Of a stretch of DNA of 64,000 nucleotides, positions 33,996 to 42,578 are shown in pieces. Under the pieces are notes generated by a model, which was given only the letters and a program-made list of their open reading frames with translations, did not search any database and was not told the origin of the DNA. Position numbers and translations under genes: made by a program. Origin of the DNA: Nocardioides dokdonensis FR1436 (GTDB taxonomy: Bacteria > Actinomycetota > Actinomycetes > Propionibacteriales > Nocardioidaceae); NCBI RefSeq assembly GCF_001653335.1, contig NZ_CP015079.1, positions 558,001 to 622,000 on the forward strand. The letters run 5' to 3'. The stretch's first letter is position 1. Each line of letters starts with the position of its first letter.

Positions 33996-35180
33996 TCAGA
34001 TCATCGAGAGCATCGGGCCCGGAGGCGGCATGAAGTCCATGTCCGTGAGGGCGGAGACGTGGAAGACCGAGCCCGGGACGTGGATGGCGTGCACCATGCC
34101 CATGTGCCCGTCGCGCCAGAAGCGCTGGATGGGGTTGTCCATGCGCATCCCGTTGCCGCCGGAGCGGGCGACGATCTCGTCCATGGCCCGCACGGCGCGC
34201 CACGCGGCGGCCACCTGCGTACGGCGCGAGTGCGCACGGTCGGCGAAGGTGATCTCCTCACCGTTCTGGACCTTGTCGTAGAAGCGCCGGACGTTGTCGA
34301 TGAGCGCCACGCGCGAGGCGTGGATCTCGGCGGCGGCGTCGCTGAGCGCGAAGAGGACGTACGGGTCGTCCTTGACCTTGGTGCCGGTGATCTGGACCCG
34401 CTTCTGCTGGTACTCCAGCGAGGCGGCCAGCGCGCCCTCGGCGATGCCGATGACCGCGGAGGTGATGCCCAGCGGGAAGGCCGTGGTGAACGGGATGTGG
34501 TAGGTCGGGCTGGTCAGCCCGGCCTCGCGCGGCTGCGAGCCGTCCATGAACTTCGAGAACGGGATGGCGCGGTAGTCAGGGATGAACGCGTCCTTGACGA
34601 CGACGTCCTTCGACCCGGTGCCGCGCAGTCCGACGACGTCCCAGGTGTCCTCGATGATCTCGTAGTCCGAGCGGGGCAGGATCACGTGGTAGTTCTCCGG
34701 GGGCATCAGCATGGTGCCCTCGGCGTCGCCGAGGAACGCGCCCAGGAAGATCCAGTCGCAGTGGTCGGTGCCCGAGGAGAACTGCCAGCGGCCGTTGAAC
34801 ACGAAGCCGCCCTCGACGGGACGCAGGATGCCCATCGGCGCGTAGGGCGAGGCGATCCAGGTCTCGTGGCTCTCGCCCCAGACCTCCTCCTGCACACGGG
34901 AGTCGCACATCGCCATCTCCCACGGGTGCACCCCCACGATCCCGGAGACCCAGCCGGTGGAGCCGTCGAGGCTGGCCAGACGCATCACGGCCTCCGCGAA
35001 GTCGGCGGGGTGCGCCTCGTGGCCGCCGTACTTGGCCGGCTGCAGCATCTTCATGACGCCGACCTCGCGCAGCAGCTCCGCGCTGCGGTCGGTCAGCCGC
35101 CCGAGCTCCTCGTTCGCGGCGCCGAGCGAGGCGATCTCCTCGGCCCGGTCCTCGATCAGGTCCAGCACTGACTTGCTCAT
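33996..35180 (-). CDS. hsaA: 3-HSA hydroxylase, oxygenase component
   Basis: This FMNH2-dependent monooxygenase of the acyl-CoA dehydrogenase fold hydroxylates 3-HSA at C4, receiving reduced flavin from HsaB. The 394 residues match HsaA. Characteristic stretches are LQPAKYGGHEAHP, SLDGSTGWV, WQFSSGTDHCDWIFLG and the C-terminal IQRFWRDGHMGMVHA. The ATG at 35178-35180 is followed by the expected N-terminal helix. A perfect palindrome (site 6) lies 80 bases upstream, so it starts the hsaA-hsaC-flavoprotein unit. Confidence 0.94.
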   Translation of the reverse strand: MSKSVLDLIEDRAEEIASLGAANEELGRLTDRSAELLREVGVMKMLQPAKYGGHEAHPADFAEAVMRLASLDGSTGWVSGIVGVHPWEMAMCDSRVQEEVWGESHETWIASPYAPMGILRPVEGGFVFNGRWQFSSGTDHCDWIFLGAFLGDAEGTMLMPPENYHVILPRSDYEIIEDTWDVVGLRGTGSKDVVVKDAFIPDYRAIPFSKFMDGSQPREAGLTSPTYHIPFTTAFPLGITSAVIGIAEGALAASLEYQQKRVQITGTKVKDDPYVLFALSDAAAEIHASRVALIDNVRRFYDKVQNGEEITFADRAHSRRTQVAAAWRAVRAMDEIVARSGGNGMRMDNPIQRFWRDGHMGMVHAIHVPGSVFHVSALTDMDFMPPPGPMLSMI

Positions 35181-35260
35181 GACATCCACCACTTCCTTGA
35201 CCGGACCCCGTGCCCGCTCTCCAAAGGTCGCACCCGGGGGCACCACCCTGCTGGCCGACC

Positions 35261-35275
35261 TCCCGCTGATCGGGA
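35261..35275. promoter_or_regulatory. shared 15-bp palindrome, site 6 (hsaA)
   Basis: TCCCGCTGATCGGGA matches all fixed positions. It lies in the 113-base gap between kstD and hsaA. Confidence 0.65.
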
Positions 35276-35293
35276 CGTCGCTGACTGCTCGGC

Positions 35294-37018
35294 TCAGCCG
35301 GTCCCGAGCGTGCTGGCCGCGTGCCGGCCGAGCTCCTGGCTCGCCGCGTGGCGGGCCGCGATGTAGCCGAAGACGATCGAGGGTCCGATCGTCGCGCCGG
35401 GGCCGGCGTACTCGTTGGCCATCACGGCCGCGGACGCGTTGCCGGTGGCGTAGAGGCCCTCGATGACCGAGCCGTCCTCGCGGAGCACGCGGGCGTGCTC
35501 GTCGCAGACCAGGCCGCCCTTGGTGCCGAGGTCGCCGATCTGGATGCGCACCGCGTAGAACGGCGCCTTGTCGATGACGTCGAGGTTGGGGTTCGGCAGC
35601 GTCGGGTCGCCGTAGTACTGGTCGTAGACGCTCCTGCCGCGACCGAAGTCCTCGTCGGTGCCGCTGCGGGCGAAGCCGTTGAACCGGTCGACGGTGCGCT
35701 CCAGGGAGCCCTCGGGCACGCCGATGCTCGCGCCCAGCTCGGCCAGCGTGTCGGCACGGTGCACCGTCCCGGCGTCGTAGAACGACTGCGGGAACGGCAC
35801 GCCCGGGAGGATCTGGGCGTAGGGGTAGCGCGAGCGGGCCCGCGAGTCCATGACGCACCAGGCCGTCAGGTGCTGGCCCTCGAGCTGGTCGTGGACGAAG
35901 TTCACGTAGGGCGAGGCCTCGTTGGTGAAGCGCTCCCCCGTCGCGGAGACGATGACCTGGCCCGGGATGGCCCGCTCGGAGACCAGCGGGATCGTGGCAC
36001 CCGAGGGGTGCTCGACCGACGGCATCCACCAGGCGTCGTCCATGAAGTCCAGCGCGGCTCCCAGCGACCGGCCGGCCAGGATGCCGTCACCGGTGTTCTC
36101 GACCGCGCCCAGGCTGTGGTTCTCCTGACCGCCCTCGGGCAGGTACGTCGCACGCATCTCGGCGTTGTGGTCGAATCCGCCGCTGGCCACCAGGACGCCG
36201 CGGCGTCCGCGCAGCCGCTCGGTGCGCCCCTCGCGGGTCACCTCGATGCCCGCGACGCGACCGGACTCCTCCACGAGCCCGGTCATCGTGGTCTCGAGCC
36301 ACAGCGGGACGGAGGCGTCCTTGAGGGCCATCCGCATCCGCGCGGCCAGGGCCCGGCCGCCGGTGGCCATGTGCCGCCGGCGCACGACGTTGGAGGAGAC
36401 CCGCCAGGCCGCGACGACCGAGGCCCAGCGGCCGCGCCAGGTGCGCTTGACCATCGCCAGGTCGTGGTAGTCCTTCGCGGTGATCCAGAGCCCGAGCGGG
36501 CCCTTCATGCTGTTGGGGCGCTGGAAGACCTCGTCCTCCTTCAGCTTGCGGGTGTCGAACGGCTTGCACTCGACCGAGCGGCCCAGCGGGCGCCCGCCCT
36601 CGAGCTCGGGGTGGTAGTCGGCGTAGCCCTTGGTCCAGCCGAGCTTCATCCACTTGGAACGGCCGATCAGCTCCATCGCGGCCGGGCCCTGGTCGACCAG
36701 GGCCTCGAGCCGGGCCTGCGGGACCTTGCCCTCGGTGAGCGCGTTGAGGTAGGTCAGGATCGACTCGCGCGAGTCGTCGTGGCCCAGCTTGCGCAGCGTC
36801 GGGTTGTTGGGCACCCAGATGCCGCCACCGGAGATGCTGGTGCTGCCCCCGAACTTGCTGGCCTTCTCGACCACGACGACGCTCAGCCCGACGTCGACCG
36901 CGGCGAGGGCCGCGGCCATCCCGCCGCCGCCTGAGCCGACGACGACCAGGTCGAACTCGTGGTCCCAACCCTGAGCGCTGTCCTGGGTGCTGGCCCGGGT
37001 GCTGTCCGGGGTGCTCAT
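35294..37018 (-). CDS. kstD: 3-ketosteroid delta1-dehydrogenase
   Basis: This FAD enzyme introduces the 1,2-double bond in 3-ketosteroids, which with KshA destabilises ring B. The 574-residue protein has the FAD motif VVVGSGGGGMAAALAA, GGSTSISGGGIWVPNN and the C-terminal LYATGNASAAVMANEYAGPG. Tyr537 and Gly541 there correspond to catalytic Tyr487/Gly491 of Rhodococcus KstD1. The ATG overlaps the hsaD stop (ATGA), so hsaD and kstD are one unit read from the hsaD promoter. Confidence 0.95.
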   Translation of the reverse strand: MSTPDSTRASTQDSAQGWDHEFDLVVVGSGGGGMAAALAAVDVGLSVVVVEKASKFGGSTSISGGGIWVPNNPTLRKLGHDDSRESILTYLNALTEGKVPQARLEALVDQGPAAMELIGRSKWMKLGWTKGYADYHPELEGGRPLGRSVECKPFDTRKLKEDEVFQRPNSMKGPLGLWITAKDYHDLAMVKRTWRGRWASVVAAWRVSSNVVRRRHMATGGRALAARMRMALKDASVPLWLETTMTGLVEESGRVAGIEVTREGRTERLRGRRGVLVASGGFDHNAEMRATYLPEGGQENHSLGAVENTGDGILAGRSLGAALDFMDDAWWMPSVEHPSGATIPLVSERAIPGQVIVSATGERFTNEASPYVNFVHDQLEGQHLTAWCVMDSRARSRYPYAQILPGVPFPQSFYDAGTVHRADTLAELGASIGVPEGSLERTVDRFNGFARSGTDEDFGRGRSVYDQYYGDPTLPNPNLDVIDKAPFYAVRIQIGDLGTKGGLVCDEHARVLREDGSVIEGLYATGNASAAVMANEYAGPGATIGPSIVFGYIAARHAASQELGRHAASTLGTG

Positions 37019-37884
37019 GCCTGCTCCTCCGCGGTGAGGAAGGCCAGCACGGTGGACTCCCAAGCGTGCTTCTGCTCGATCATGGCCCAGTGCCCGCACT
37101 GCGGGAAGATGTGCACCTGGGCGTCGGGGATGGTCCGCATCGGGATCAGCATCATGTCCAGGGGGCTGACCCGGTCGTCGCGCCCCCAGGTGATCAGGGT
37201 CTTGGCCTTGATCTGGTCGAACTGGGCCCAGCCCGGCGTCGCCTGGGCCGAGGTGCCGGACATCGCGAAGGCCGCGTCGATGGCGGCGCGGCTGTACATC
37301 CGCCGGGCCACCTCGAGGGTCGCCGGGTCGGTCGCCTGCGCCCAGCGCTGCTCGATCAGCTCCTCGGTGACCATCGCGGGGTCGAAGACCATCGAGCGCA
37401 GCCACGACACCAGCCGCTCGCGCGTGGGGTTCTCGGTGAACTCGACGAGCAGGTTGATGCCCTCACCGGGCGCGGGGCTGAAGAGGTTGCGCCCGATGCC
37501 GCCCACGGTGACCAGGCGGCGTACGCGGTCGGGCTGGGCGATGGCGAAGCGGGTGGCCACGCCGCCGCCCATCGAGTTGCCGATGACGTCGACGCGGTCG
37601 AGCCCGAGGCCGTCGAGGAACCTGCCGACGGCGGGCAGCGCCGCCATCATCGGGTGCTGGTCGGTGGTGTCGCTGACCCCGAAGCCGGGGAACTCGAGCA
37701 CGAGACAGCGGAAGTGCTCGGCGAACGCGGCGAGGTTGTCGCCGAAGTTGCGCCAGCCGGTGACGCCGGGGCCGGACCCGTGCAGCATCAGCAGGGGCGG
37801 GCCGTCGCCGGCCTCGTGGTAGCGCAGGACGCCGGAGTCGGTCGTCAGCTCGCGCAGGGTGGATTCGTAGGTCAGCTCGCTCAC
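37015..37884 (-). CDS. hsaD: 4,9-DSHA hydrolase (meta-cleavage product hydrolase)
   Basis: This C-C bond alpha/beta-hydrolase splits 4,9-DSHA into a dienoate (to HsaE) and DOHNAA/HIP acid. In the 289-residue protein the nucleophile is Ser104 (GNSMGGG), the acid Asp237 (GRDDRVSPLD) and the base His265 (CGHWAMIE); the oxyanion motif is HGSGPGVTGW. The start is the GTG at 37882-37884. It is divergent from hsaB with a perfect palindrome between them. Confidence 0.95.
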   Translation of the reverse strand: MSELTYESTLRELTTDSGVLRYHEAGDGPPLLMLHGSGPGVTGWRNFGDNLAAFAEHFRCLVLEFPGFGVSDTTDQHPMMAALPAVGRFLDGLGLDRVDVIGNSMGGGVATRFAIAQPDRVRRLVTVGGIGRNLFSPAPGEGINLLVEFTENPTRERLVSWLRSMVFDPAMVTEELIEQRWAQATDPATLEVARRMYSRAAIDAAFAMSGTSAQATPGWAQFDQIKAKTLITWGRDDRVSPLDMMLIPMRTIPDAQVHIFPQCGHWAMIEQKHAWESTVLAFLTAEEQA

Positions 37885-37925
37885 CCGCTCAACGTAGGCG
37901 GGTCGATCGCGTGCCCGCGCGAGCG

Positions 37926-37940
37926 TCCCGGTGACCGGGA
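37926..37940. promoter_or_regulatory. shared 15-bp palindrome, site 7 (hsaD-kstD / hsaB divergent)
   Basis: TCCCGGTGACCGGGA is a perfect odd-centred palindrome. It is identical to site 8 and centred between the divergent hsaD and hsaB starts. Confidence 0.7.
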
Positions 37941-38029
37941 GGTGGGGTCCGGGGTCGGGCGCGGTGCAGGTCTAGGTTCAGTCAGGTGACCTCGGACCAG
38001 CACCGCTCGAACCCCCAGGAGGGCCCCCG

Positions 38030-38572
38030 ATGAGCAGCACCGACCTCACCGGCCCCACACCCGTGGAGATGCGTCAGGCGATGGGCTGCTTCGCCAGCGG
38101 CGTCACCGTCGTGACCGGCGTCGACGACGGCGAGCCGGTCGGCTTCGCGTGCCAGTCCTTCGCCTCGGTCTCCCTCGACCCGCCGATGGTGCTGTTCTGC
38201 GCCGATCACCGGGGCCGGGCGTGGCCACGCATCCAGGCGGCCGGGGTGTTCACCGTCAACGTCCTCGGGGAGCACCAGGCCGACCTGTGCGACCGGTTCG
38301 GCTCCAGCCGGGGCGCGAAGTTCGAGGGCCTCGACTGGACACCGTCCGCGATCGGGACCCCGAGCCTGCACGACGTGCTCATGCGGGTGCACGCGGAGGT
38401 CCACGAGGTCGTCGTCGCCGGCGACCACGACGTCGTGATCGGCCGCGTGGTCCAGCTGGAGACCCCGGCGCCGGAGCGCCCGATGCTCTTCTTCCGGGGC
38501 CGATTCGGGGTCGAGGACCAGCACGAGTACACGGCCCCGGACCTGTGGGGCTGGGGCGACCACTGGGGCTGA
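38030..38572 (+). CDS. hsaB: flavin reductase for HsaA
   Basis: The 180-residue member of the flavin-reductase-like family uses NADH to supply reduced FMN to HsaA. Typical motifs are MRQAMGCFASGVTVVTG, SFASVSLDPPMVLFC, FTVNVLGEHQ, and the RG..GVEDQHEY ending. The ATG at 38030 follows AGGAGGG. It ends 20 bases before the convergent IclR gene. Confidence 0.93.
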   Translation: MSSTDLTGPTPVEMRQAMGCFASGVTVVTGVDDGEPVGFACQSFASVSLDPPMVLFCADHRGRAWPRIQAAGVFTVNVLGEHQADLCDRFGSSRGAKFEGLDWTPSAIGTPSLHDVLMRVHAEVHEVVVAGDHDVVIGRVVQLETPAPERPMLFFRGRFGVEDQHEYTAPDLWGWGDHWG

Positions 38573-38592
38573 GCCCCGGCGGGAGCCGGAGG

Positions 38593-39474
38593 TCAGCGCC
38601 CGCCGACGAGGTCGCCCATGGTGCGGGCGGTCCAGGGACGGGTCACGAGGTCGGCGTCGCGACGGGGCGCCTGGCGCTGGGCGCCCAGTCCACCGAAGAG
38701 CTCGACCGAGACGGCGCGGGCCGCGGCCAGCACCAGCGGCGCGATGCGCTCGACGTTGACCGCGAGGTCACCGACCAGCGAGATCGCGCCCAACGGGCCC
38801 TCGGGGCCCCGCACCGAGGCGGCGGCACAGGCGATGTCGGGGAAGCTCTCGCCGCGCTCGATCGCGATGCCGTTGCGGCTGCGGATGCGGTGGAGCTCCT
38901 GGTGCAGGGCGTCGAGATCACCGATCGTGCGACCGGTGAAGCGGTTCAGGCCGCCGGCGAGACGACGGTCGACCTCCTCCGGCTCGAGCCAGGCCAGCAT
39001 GGCCTTGCCCAGGGCGGTCGAGTACGCCGGGGCGTGCCCGCCGACGCGGCTCGGCACGGCCGTGGCGAAGCGTCCGCCGAGCTTGTCGAGGTAGACGACG
39101 TCCGCCCCGTCGAGGGAGGCCAGGTGCGCGACGAGCCCCGTGCGGACCTGCAGGTCGTGGAGGACGGGGGCGGCGGCCGCCCGCAGCTCGCCGTCGACCT
39201 TGTCGCCCCCACCGAGGTCGAGGGCGCGCTTGCCCAGCGAGTAGCCGAACGGGGTGTGCGTGAGCCAGCTGAGCTTGACCAGCTGGTCGAGGATGCGGTG
39301 GGTCGTGGAGCGCGGCAGGTGCGTGCTCCGCGCGACCTCCTCGAGCGTCAGGCGGGCAGTGGGTGAGCCGAAGACGTCGAGGATCAGCGACATCCGCTCG
39401 ACCATCGAGGGCGGCAGCTGGCGCGCCTCGGCGTCGGGGCCCTGGCCGGTCTGTTCCACGATCTGAGCGCTCAT
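38593..39474 (-). CDS. IclR-family regulator, candidate master regulator of the palindrome regulon
   Basis: The 293-residue protein has an N-terminal winged helix (LTLEEVARSTHLPRSTTHRILDQL in parts, residues ~42-66). A C-terminal IclR effector domain follows, including AYSTALGKAMLAWL and IRSRNGIAIERGES. IclR proteins often bind 15-bp odd-centred palindromes in front of catabolic operons. The ATG at 39472-39474 follows GGGAGATGTG. The divergent promoter region holds one perfect copy of the palindrome and two other inverted repeats. That it controls the steroid units is inference from this placement. Confidence 0.82.
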   Translation of the reverse strand: MSAQIVEQTGQGPDAEARQLPPSMVERMSLILDVFGSPTARLTLEEVARSTHLPRSTTHRILDQLVKLSWLTHTPFGYSLGKRALDLGGGDKVDGELRAAAAPVLHDLQVRTGLVAHLASLDGADVVYLDKLGGRFATAVPSRVGGHAPAYSTALGKAMLAWLEPEEVDRRLAGGLNRFTGRTIGDLDALHQELHRIRSRNGIAIERGESFPDIACAAASVRGPEGPLGAISLVGDLAVNVERIAPLVLAAARAVSVELFGGLGAQRQAPRRDADLVTRPWTARTMGDLVGGR

Positions 39475-39502
39475 CACACATCTCCCAAAACTGAAATGAA
39501 TT

Positions 39503-39541
39503 CTACCCTCGTGGCGAGAGTAGCAACACAGGGGTGTGTTG
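39503..39541. promoter_or_regulatory. two adjacent inverted repeats upstream of iclR
   Basis: CTACCCTCG...CGAGAGTAG (39503-39523, arms 9 with one mismatch, centre TGG) is followed immediately by CAACACA-GGGG-TGTGTTG (39524-39541, perfect arms). They lie 29-67 bases from the iclR start and are candidate autoregulatory sites. Confidence 0.5.
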
Positions 39542-39564
39542 GGAAGCGGTCCCGCTGTCGCGCC

Positions 39565-39579
39565 TCCCGGTGACCGGGA
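39565..39579. promoter_or_regulatory. shared 15-bp palindrome, site 8 (iclR / F420-type gene divergent)
   Basis: TCCCGGTGACCGGGA is identical to site 7. It lies 65 bases upstream of the oxidoreductase start and 91 from the iclR start. Confidence 0.7.
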
Positions 39580-39643
39580 ACCTTTACCCGGACGAGGGCC
39601 GCCGGTGTTTCGCTCGAGCGAGCAACCGTCACGGAGGAGACCC

Positions 39644-40501
39644 ATGAAGCTCGGCATCGTCAGTCCGGTCGTCACCGCCAACCCCGGCGCCCACGGCGAC
39701 TGGGAGGCCAGCGCCGACATCGAGGAGCTCGGGCGGATCGCGGAGGCTGCCGACCGGCTGGGCTTCGACCACATGACCTGCAGCGAGCACGTCGCGGTCC
39801 CCACCGAGATCGCCCAGCAGCGCGGCGCGACGTACTGGGACCCGCTGCCCACCTTCGGCTACCTCGCGGCCCGCACCACCCGGTTGCGCCTGCTGACCCA
39901 GGTCCTCGTGATCGGCTACCACCACCCCCTGGAGATCGCCAAGCGCTACGGCACCCTGGACCGGATCAGCGGCGGCCGCCTGATGCTCGGCATCGGCGTG
40001 GGCTCGCTCGAGGAGGAGTTCGAGCTGCTCGGCGCCGAGTTCGCCGGCCGCGGCGCGATCGCCGACGACGCGCTCGCCGCGCTGCGCGCCTGCTGGGGCC
40101 GGCGCGAGCCGGAGTACCACGGTCCGCACTTCGACATCTCGGGCTTCATCGTCGAGCCGCACGGGGTCCAGGCCCGGGTGCCGATGCTCATCGGCGGCCG
40201 CACCCCGCGCTCGCTGCGTCGCGCCGTCGAGCTGGGCACCGGGTGGGTGCCGTTCGGTCTGTCGCTGGACCAGCTGCGCGACATGTTGGCGACCCGCGAG
40301 CTGCCCGAGGACTTCGAGGTCATCCTGTCGACCGGCAGGCTGCTCGACCCGAGCGCCGACCCCGAGGCCGCCGTCGAGCGCCTGCGCCGGGTCCGCGCCG
40401 CCGGCGCCACGTTGCTGACCACCACCGTCCAGGCCGAGTCGGCCGAGCACTACTGCGAGCAGCTCGAGGCGCTGGCCGTCCTGGCCCGCGACCTCGACTG
40501 A
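39644..40501 (+). CDS. LLM-class (F420-dependent type) oxidoreductase
   Basis: The 285-residue protein has the luciferase-like TIM-barrel fold: MKLGIVSPVV, GFDHMTCSEHV, TYWDPLPTFGYLAA, TRLRLLTQVLV, HPLEIAKRYGTLDRISGGR and GIGVGSLEEEF. That combination is typical of F420-dependent oxidoreductases of actinobacteria. A member of this family (Rv3520c) belongs to the mycobacterial cholesterol regulon, so a steroid reduction role is plausible. The ATG at 39644 has GGAGGAGAC upstream. Co-transcribed with the SnoaL-like gene. Confidence 0.82.
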   Translation: MKLGIVSPVVTANPGAHGDWEASADIEELGRIAEAADRLGFDHMTCSEHVAVPTEIAQQRGATYWDPLPTFGYLAARTTRLRLLTQVLVIGYHHPLEIAKRYGTLDRISGGRLMLGIGVGSLEEEFELLGAEFAGRGAIADDALAALRACWGRREPEYHGPHFDISGFIVEPHGVQARVPMLIGGRTPRSLRRAVELGTGWVPFGLSLDQLRDMLATRELPEDFEVILSTGRLLDPSADPEAAVERLRRVRAAGATLLTTTVQAESAEHYCEQLEALAVLARDLD

Positions 40502-40523
40502 GAACCGGACCCAGGAGATCACC

Positions 40524-41054
40524 GTGAGCACAGACCAGACCGCCGATCAGACAGCCGAGCAGACTGCTGCCCGGCTCGCCGCGCTGGAGCAGCGGCTGCA
40601 GGTGCTCGAGGACGAGCGCGAGATCGTGGCCCTGCTCAGCACCTACGGCGCACTGGCCGACTCCGGCAGCGCCGAGGAGGTGGCGGCGATCTGGGAGCCC
40701 GACGGCGTCTACGACAACGACGAGGTCAGCATGGTCGGTCGCGACCAGCTGGTCGCGATGATCAACTCGGGCGGACACCAGGGCTGGATCCGCGGCGGCT
40801 GCGCCCACTTCAACGGCCCGCCCGCCGTCACCGTGCACGGTGACACCGCGGTGGCGGTCACCCACTCGCTGATGGTGGTCCACACCGACGACGGCTTCGT
40901 CGTCCGGCGTGCCACCGCCAACCACTGGCAGCTGCGGCGGGGAGCCGAGGGCTGGCGCGCCACCGTGCGCACCGGCCGACTGCTGGACGGGCGCCCGGAG
41001 TCGCCGGCGCTGCTGGCCGCCGGGGTGCGCGGACAGCTGCCTCCCCGGGCCTGA
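40524..41054 (+). CDS. SnoaL-like / NTF2-fold protein
   Basis: The 176-residue protein begins with a short Thr/Gln-rich coil. The NTF2-like cone fold follows, with LEDEREIVALLSTYGALADSG, IWEPDGVYD, GGCAHFNGPPAV and NHWQLRRGAEGWRAT. Members include steroid isomerases, dehydratases and hydrolases; many steroid clusters carry one with unknown function. The GTG at 40524 follows AGGAGATC, 22 bases after the LLM gene. A hairpin terminates the unit. Confidence 0.75.
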   Translation: MSTDQTADQTAEQTAARLAALEQRLQVLEDEREIVALLSTYGALADSGSAEEVAAIWEPDGVYDNDEVSMVGRDQLVAMINSGGHQGWIRGGCAHFNGPPAVTVHGDTAVAVTHSLMVVHTDDGFVVRRATANHWQLRRGAEGWRATVRTGRLLDGRPESPALLAAGVRGQLPPRA

Positions 41055-41070
41055 TCCCCCTACCGGGGGA
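41055..41070 (+). terminator. hairpin after the SnoaL-like gene
   Basis: TCCCCC-TACC-GGGGGA starts right after the stop codon: a 6-bp stem with no T-run. Confidence 0.45.
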
Positions 41071-41164
41071 GCGGGACGTAGCCGCACAGGACCGCACGCC
41101 GCTCCCCCACCAGCTCGACGCCTTCGACGAGGTGCCGCAGTGGGGCAGCCGAGTGGACCTGTTC

Positions 41165-42430
41165 CTAGGTCCGTCGGTGGAACCGGACCTGGTTGTCGGC
41201 GCCGACGTCGGCCTCGTACTCCGGGTCGTGGATGCGGCGGTGGTGGACCGGGCACAGCAGCCGGCCCCGGGCGACTTTCGTACCGTGCCCGTGGGACCAG
41301 GGGTCGTCGTGGTGGGCGTGGCACATCGCGGGCGGGGCGTCGCAGCCCTCGGCGGTGCAGCCCCGGTCCCGCACTGCGAGAGCGATCCGCTGGGCGTAGG
41401 TGAAGAACCGGCGGGTCCTGCCGACGTCGAGGGGTTGGCTCTTCCCACCCAGCACGACCGGGATGATCCCGGCCTCGCACGCCAGCCGCCGTGCGGTCGC
41501 GGCGGAGACCCGAGCACCGGTGTCGAGGGTCGCGGCGGCCAGTCCGCCCATCAACGACGCTGCGGTCATCGTCACCACCACGGTCGCGTTCACCCCGCCC
41601 GCCCGAGGCAGGGCTGCGGGGTCGAGACGCTCGATCAGCTCCACGAACGCCGCACCCAGACGCTGTGCGGTCGGCCGACGTACCGGCACCGGCGCCTGAT
41701 CGTCCTGGCCGTCTTGTCCGGTGCGCGTAGCGATCTGGTGCTTGGGTGCGGCGAACGCCAGCAGCGCCCGCTCCAGCATCTGCCCGACCAGCAGCGGCAC
41801 CGTGAAAGACCCCTTGCAGCGACCCTCGCCGTCCTCACGGATCCGGAACACCGCCGCCTTCTCCGCCTCCCGCTCGGCCTTGGCCAGCTGCTCGGCCTCC
41901 CACGCCTCAGCCACCTCCGGGGCGACGACCTCGAGGATCCGACGCCCCAGGATCCTCAACGCCTTCGCGTCGTGGATCTCGGCGTAGGCGACCAGCGCCT
42001 TCGCGGCCTGCTCCAGCACCCCGGCGTCCAGGTCATCGGGCAGCACCTCCAGCGCTGCGGTGATCACGCCCGCCTGCTCGGCGTTGAGCTCACCACGACC
42101 CAGCGCCTCACGCACGACGCCGTACCGCTCCAGACCGGTGGCGAGGCGGACCTCGCGGAACGACTCCCGCTTCGTCGACCGGGTCGCGTAGGCGTGCCAC
42201 ACCGCCAACGACGGCGAGGCGTTGCGATCCTGGACCGCCACGGCCTCCGCCTGGACCAGCGCCCGCGAGCGGAGCTCGACCAACCTCGCCTCGGCCCGTG
42301 CGATCTGCACCAGCACCTCAGCGGCGTCGGCCTGGCCCATCGACCAGGCCGGGGTCTCAGCGACGTCGTCCAACACCGAGTGCACCCGCGCGACAGCGTC
42401 GCCGATGGGGTGCAGTGCCGTCGCGGTCAT
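41165..42430 (-). CDS. DUF222-HNH endonuclease-like protein
   Basis: The 421-residue protein has an N-terminal DUF222 helical domain (residues ~10-330) and a C-terminal HNH nuclease fold. The zinc/HNH residues are visible in RDRGCTAEGCDAPPAMCHAHHDDPWSHG and LLCPVHHRRIHD. Such genes occur in many near-identical copies in Nocardioides and other actinobacteria; their role is not known. It separates the ring-degradation block from the side-chain block and has its own AT-rich promoter region with repeats. Confidence 0.85.
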   Translation of the reverse strand: MTATALHPIGDAVARVHSVLDDVAETPAWSMGQADAAEVLVQIARAEARLVELRSRALVQAEAVAVQDRNASPSLAVWHAYATRSTKRESFREVRLATGLERYGVVREALGRGELNAEQAGVITAALEVLPDDLDAGVLEQAAKALVAYAEIHDAKALRILGRRILEVVAPEVAEAWEAEQLAKAEREAEKAAVFRIREDGEGRCKGSFTVPLLVGQMLERALLAFAAPKHQIATRTGQDGQDDQAPVPVRRPTAQRLGAAFVELIERLDPAALPRAGGVNATVVVTMTAASLMGGLAAATLDTGARVSAATARRLACEAGIIPVVLGGKSQPLDVGRTRRFFTYAQRIALAVRDRGCTAEGCDAPPAMCHAHHDDPWSHGHGTKVARGRLLCPVHHRRIHDPEYEADVGADNQVRFHRRT

Positions 42431-42456
42431 GGGGCCATTCTCCCAAGCCGCTAGGT

Positions 42457-42481
42457 AAAACGCCAGGTCAAACGGCGTTTT
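42457..42481. terminator. bidirectional hairpin below the side-chain operon
   Basis: AAAACGCC and GGCGTTTT pair around a 9-base loop, giving a T-run on each strand. It lies 98 bases after the FadD17-like stop and can end the leftward operon. Confidence 0.6.
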
Positions 42482-42504
42482 CCACAGGCGGATCGAAAAC
42501 TTTT

Positions 42505-42571
42505 TCGAGCGTGCATAAAGTGACTGCTCGAGGGTGCAGAGGTGACTGGTCGATGGTGCAGAAGTGACCGC
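42505..42571. repeat. three 22-23-bp direct repeats
   Basis: The units start at 42505, 42528 and 42550 and share TCGA.GGTGCA.AAGTGAC.G. They fill the gap between the DUF222-HNH gene and the FadD17-like stop. They could be a regulator's binding array or a mobile-element footprint. Confidence 0.7.
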
Positions 42572-42578
42572 TCGGCTG

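Noticed and set aside
41165..42430. DUF222-HNH gene as evidence for a prophage or homing element
   Set aside because: No phage, integrase or intron features surround it; such genes are common chromosomal multicopy genes in this group.
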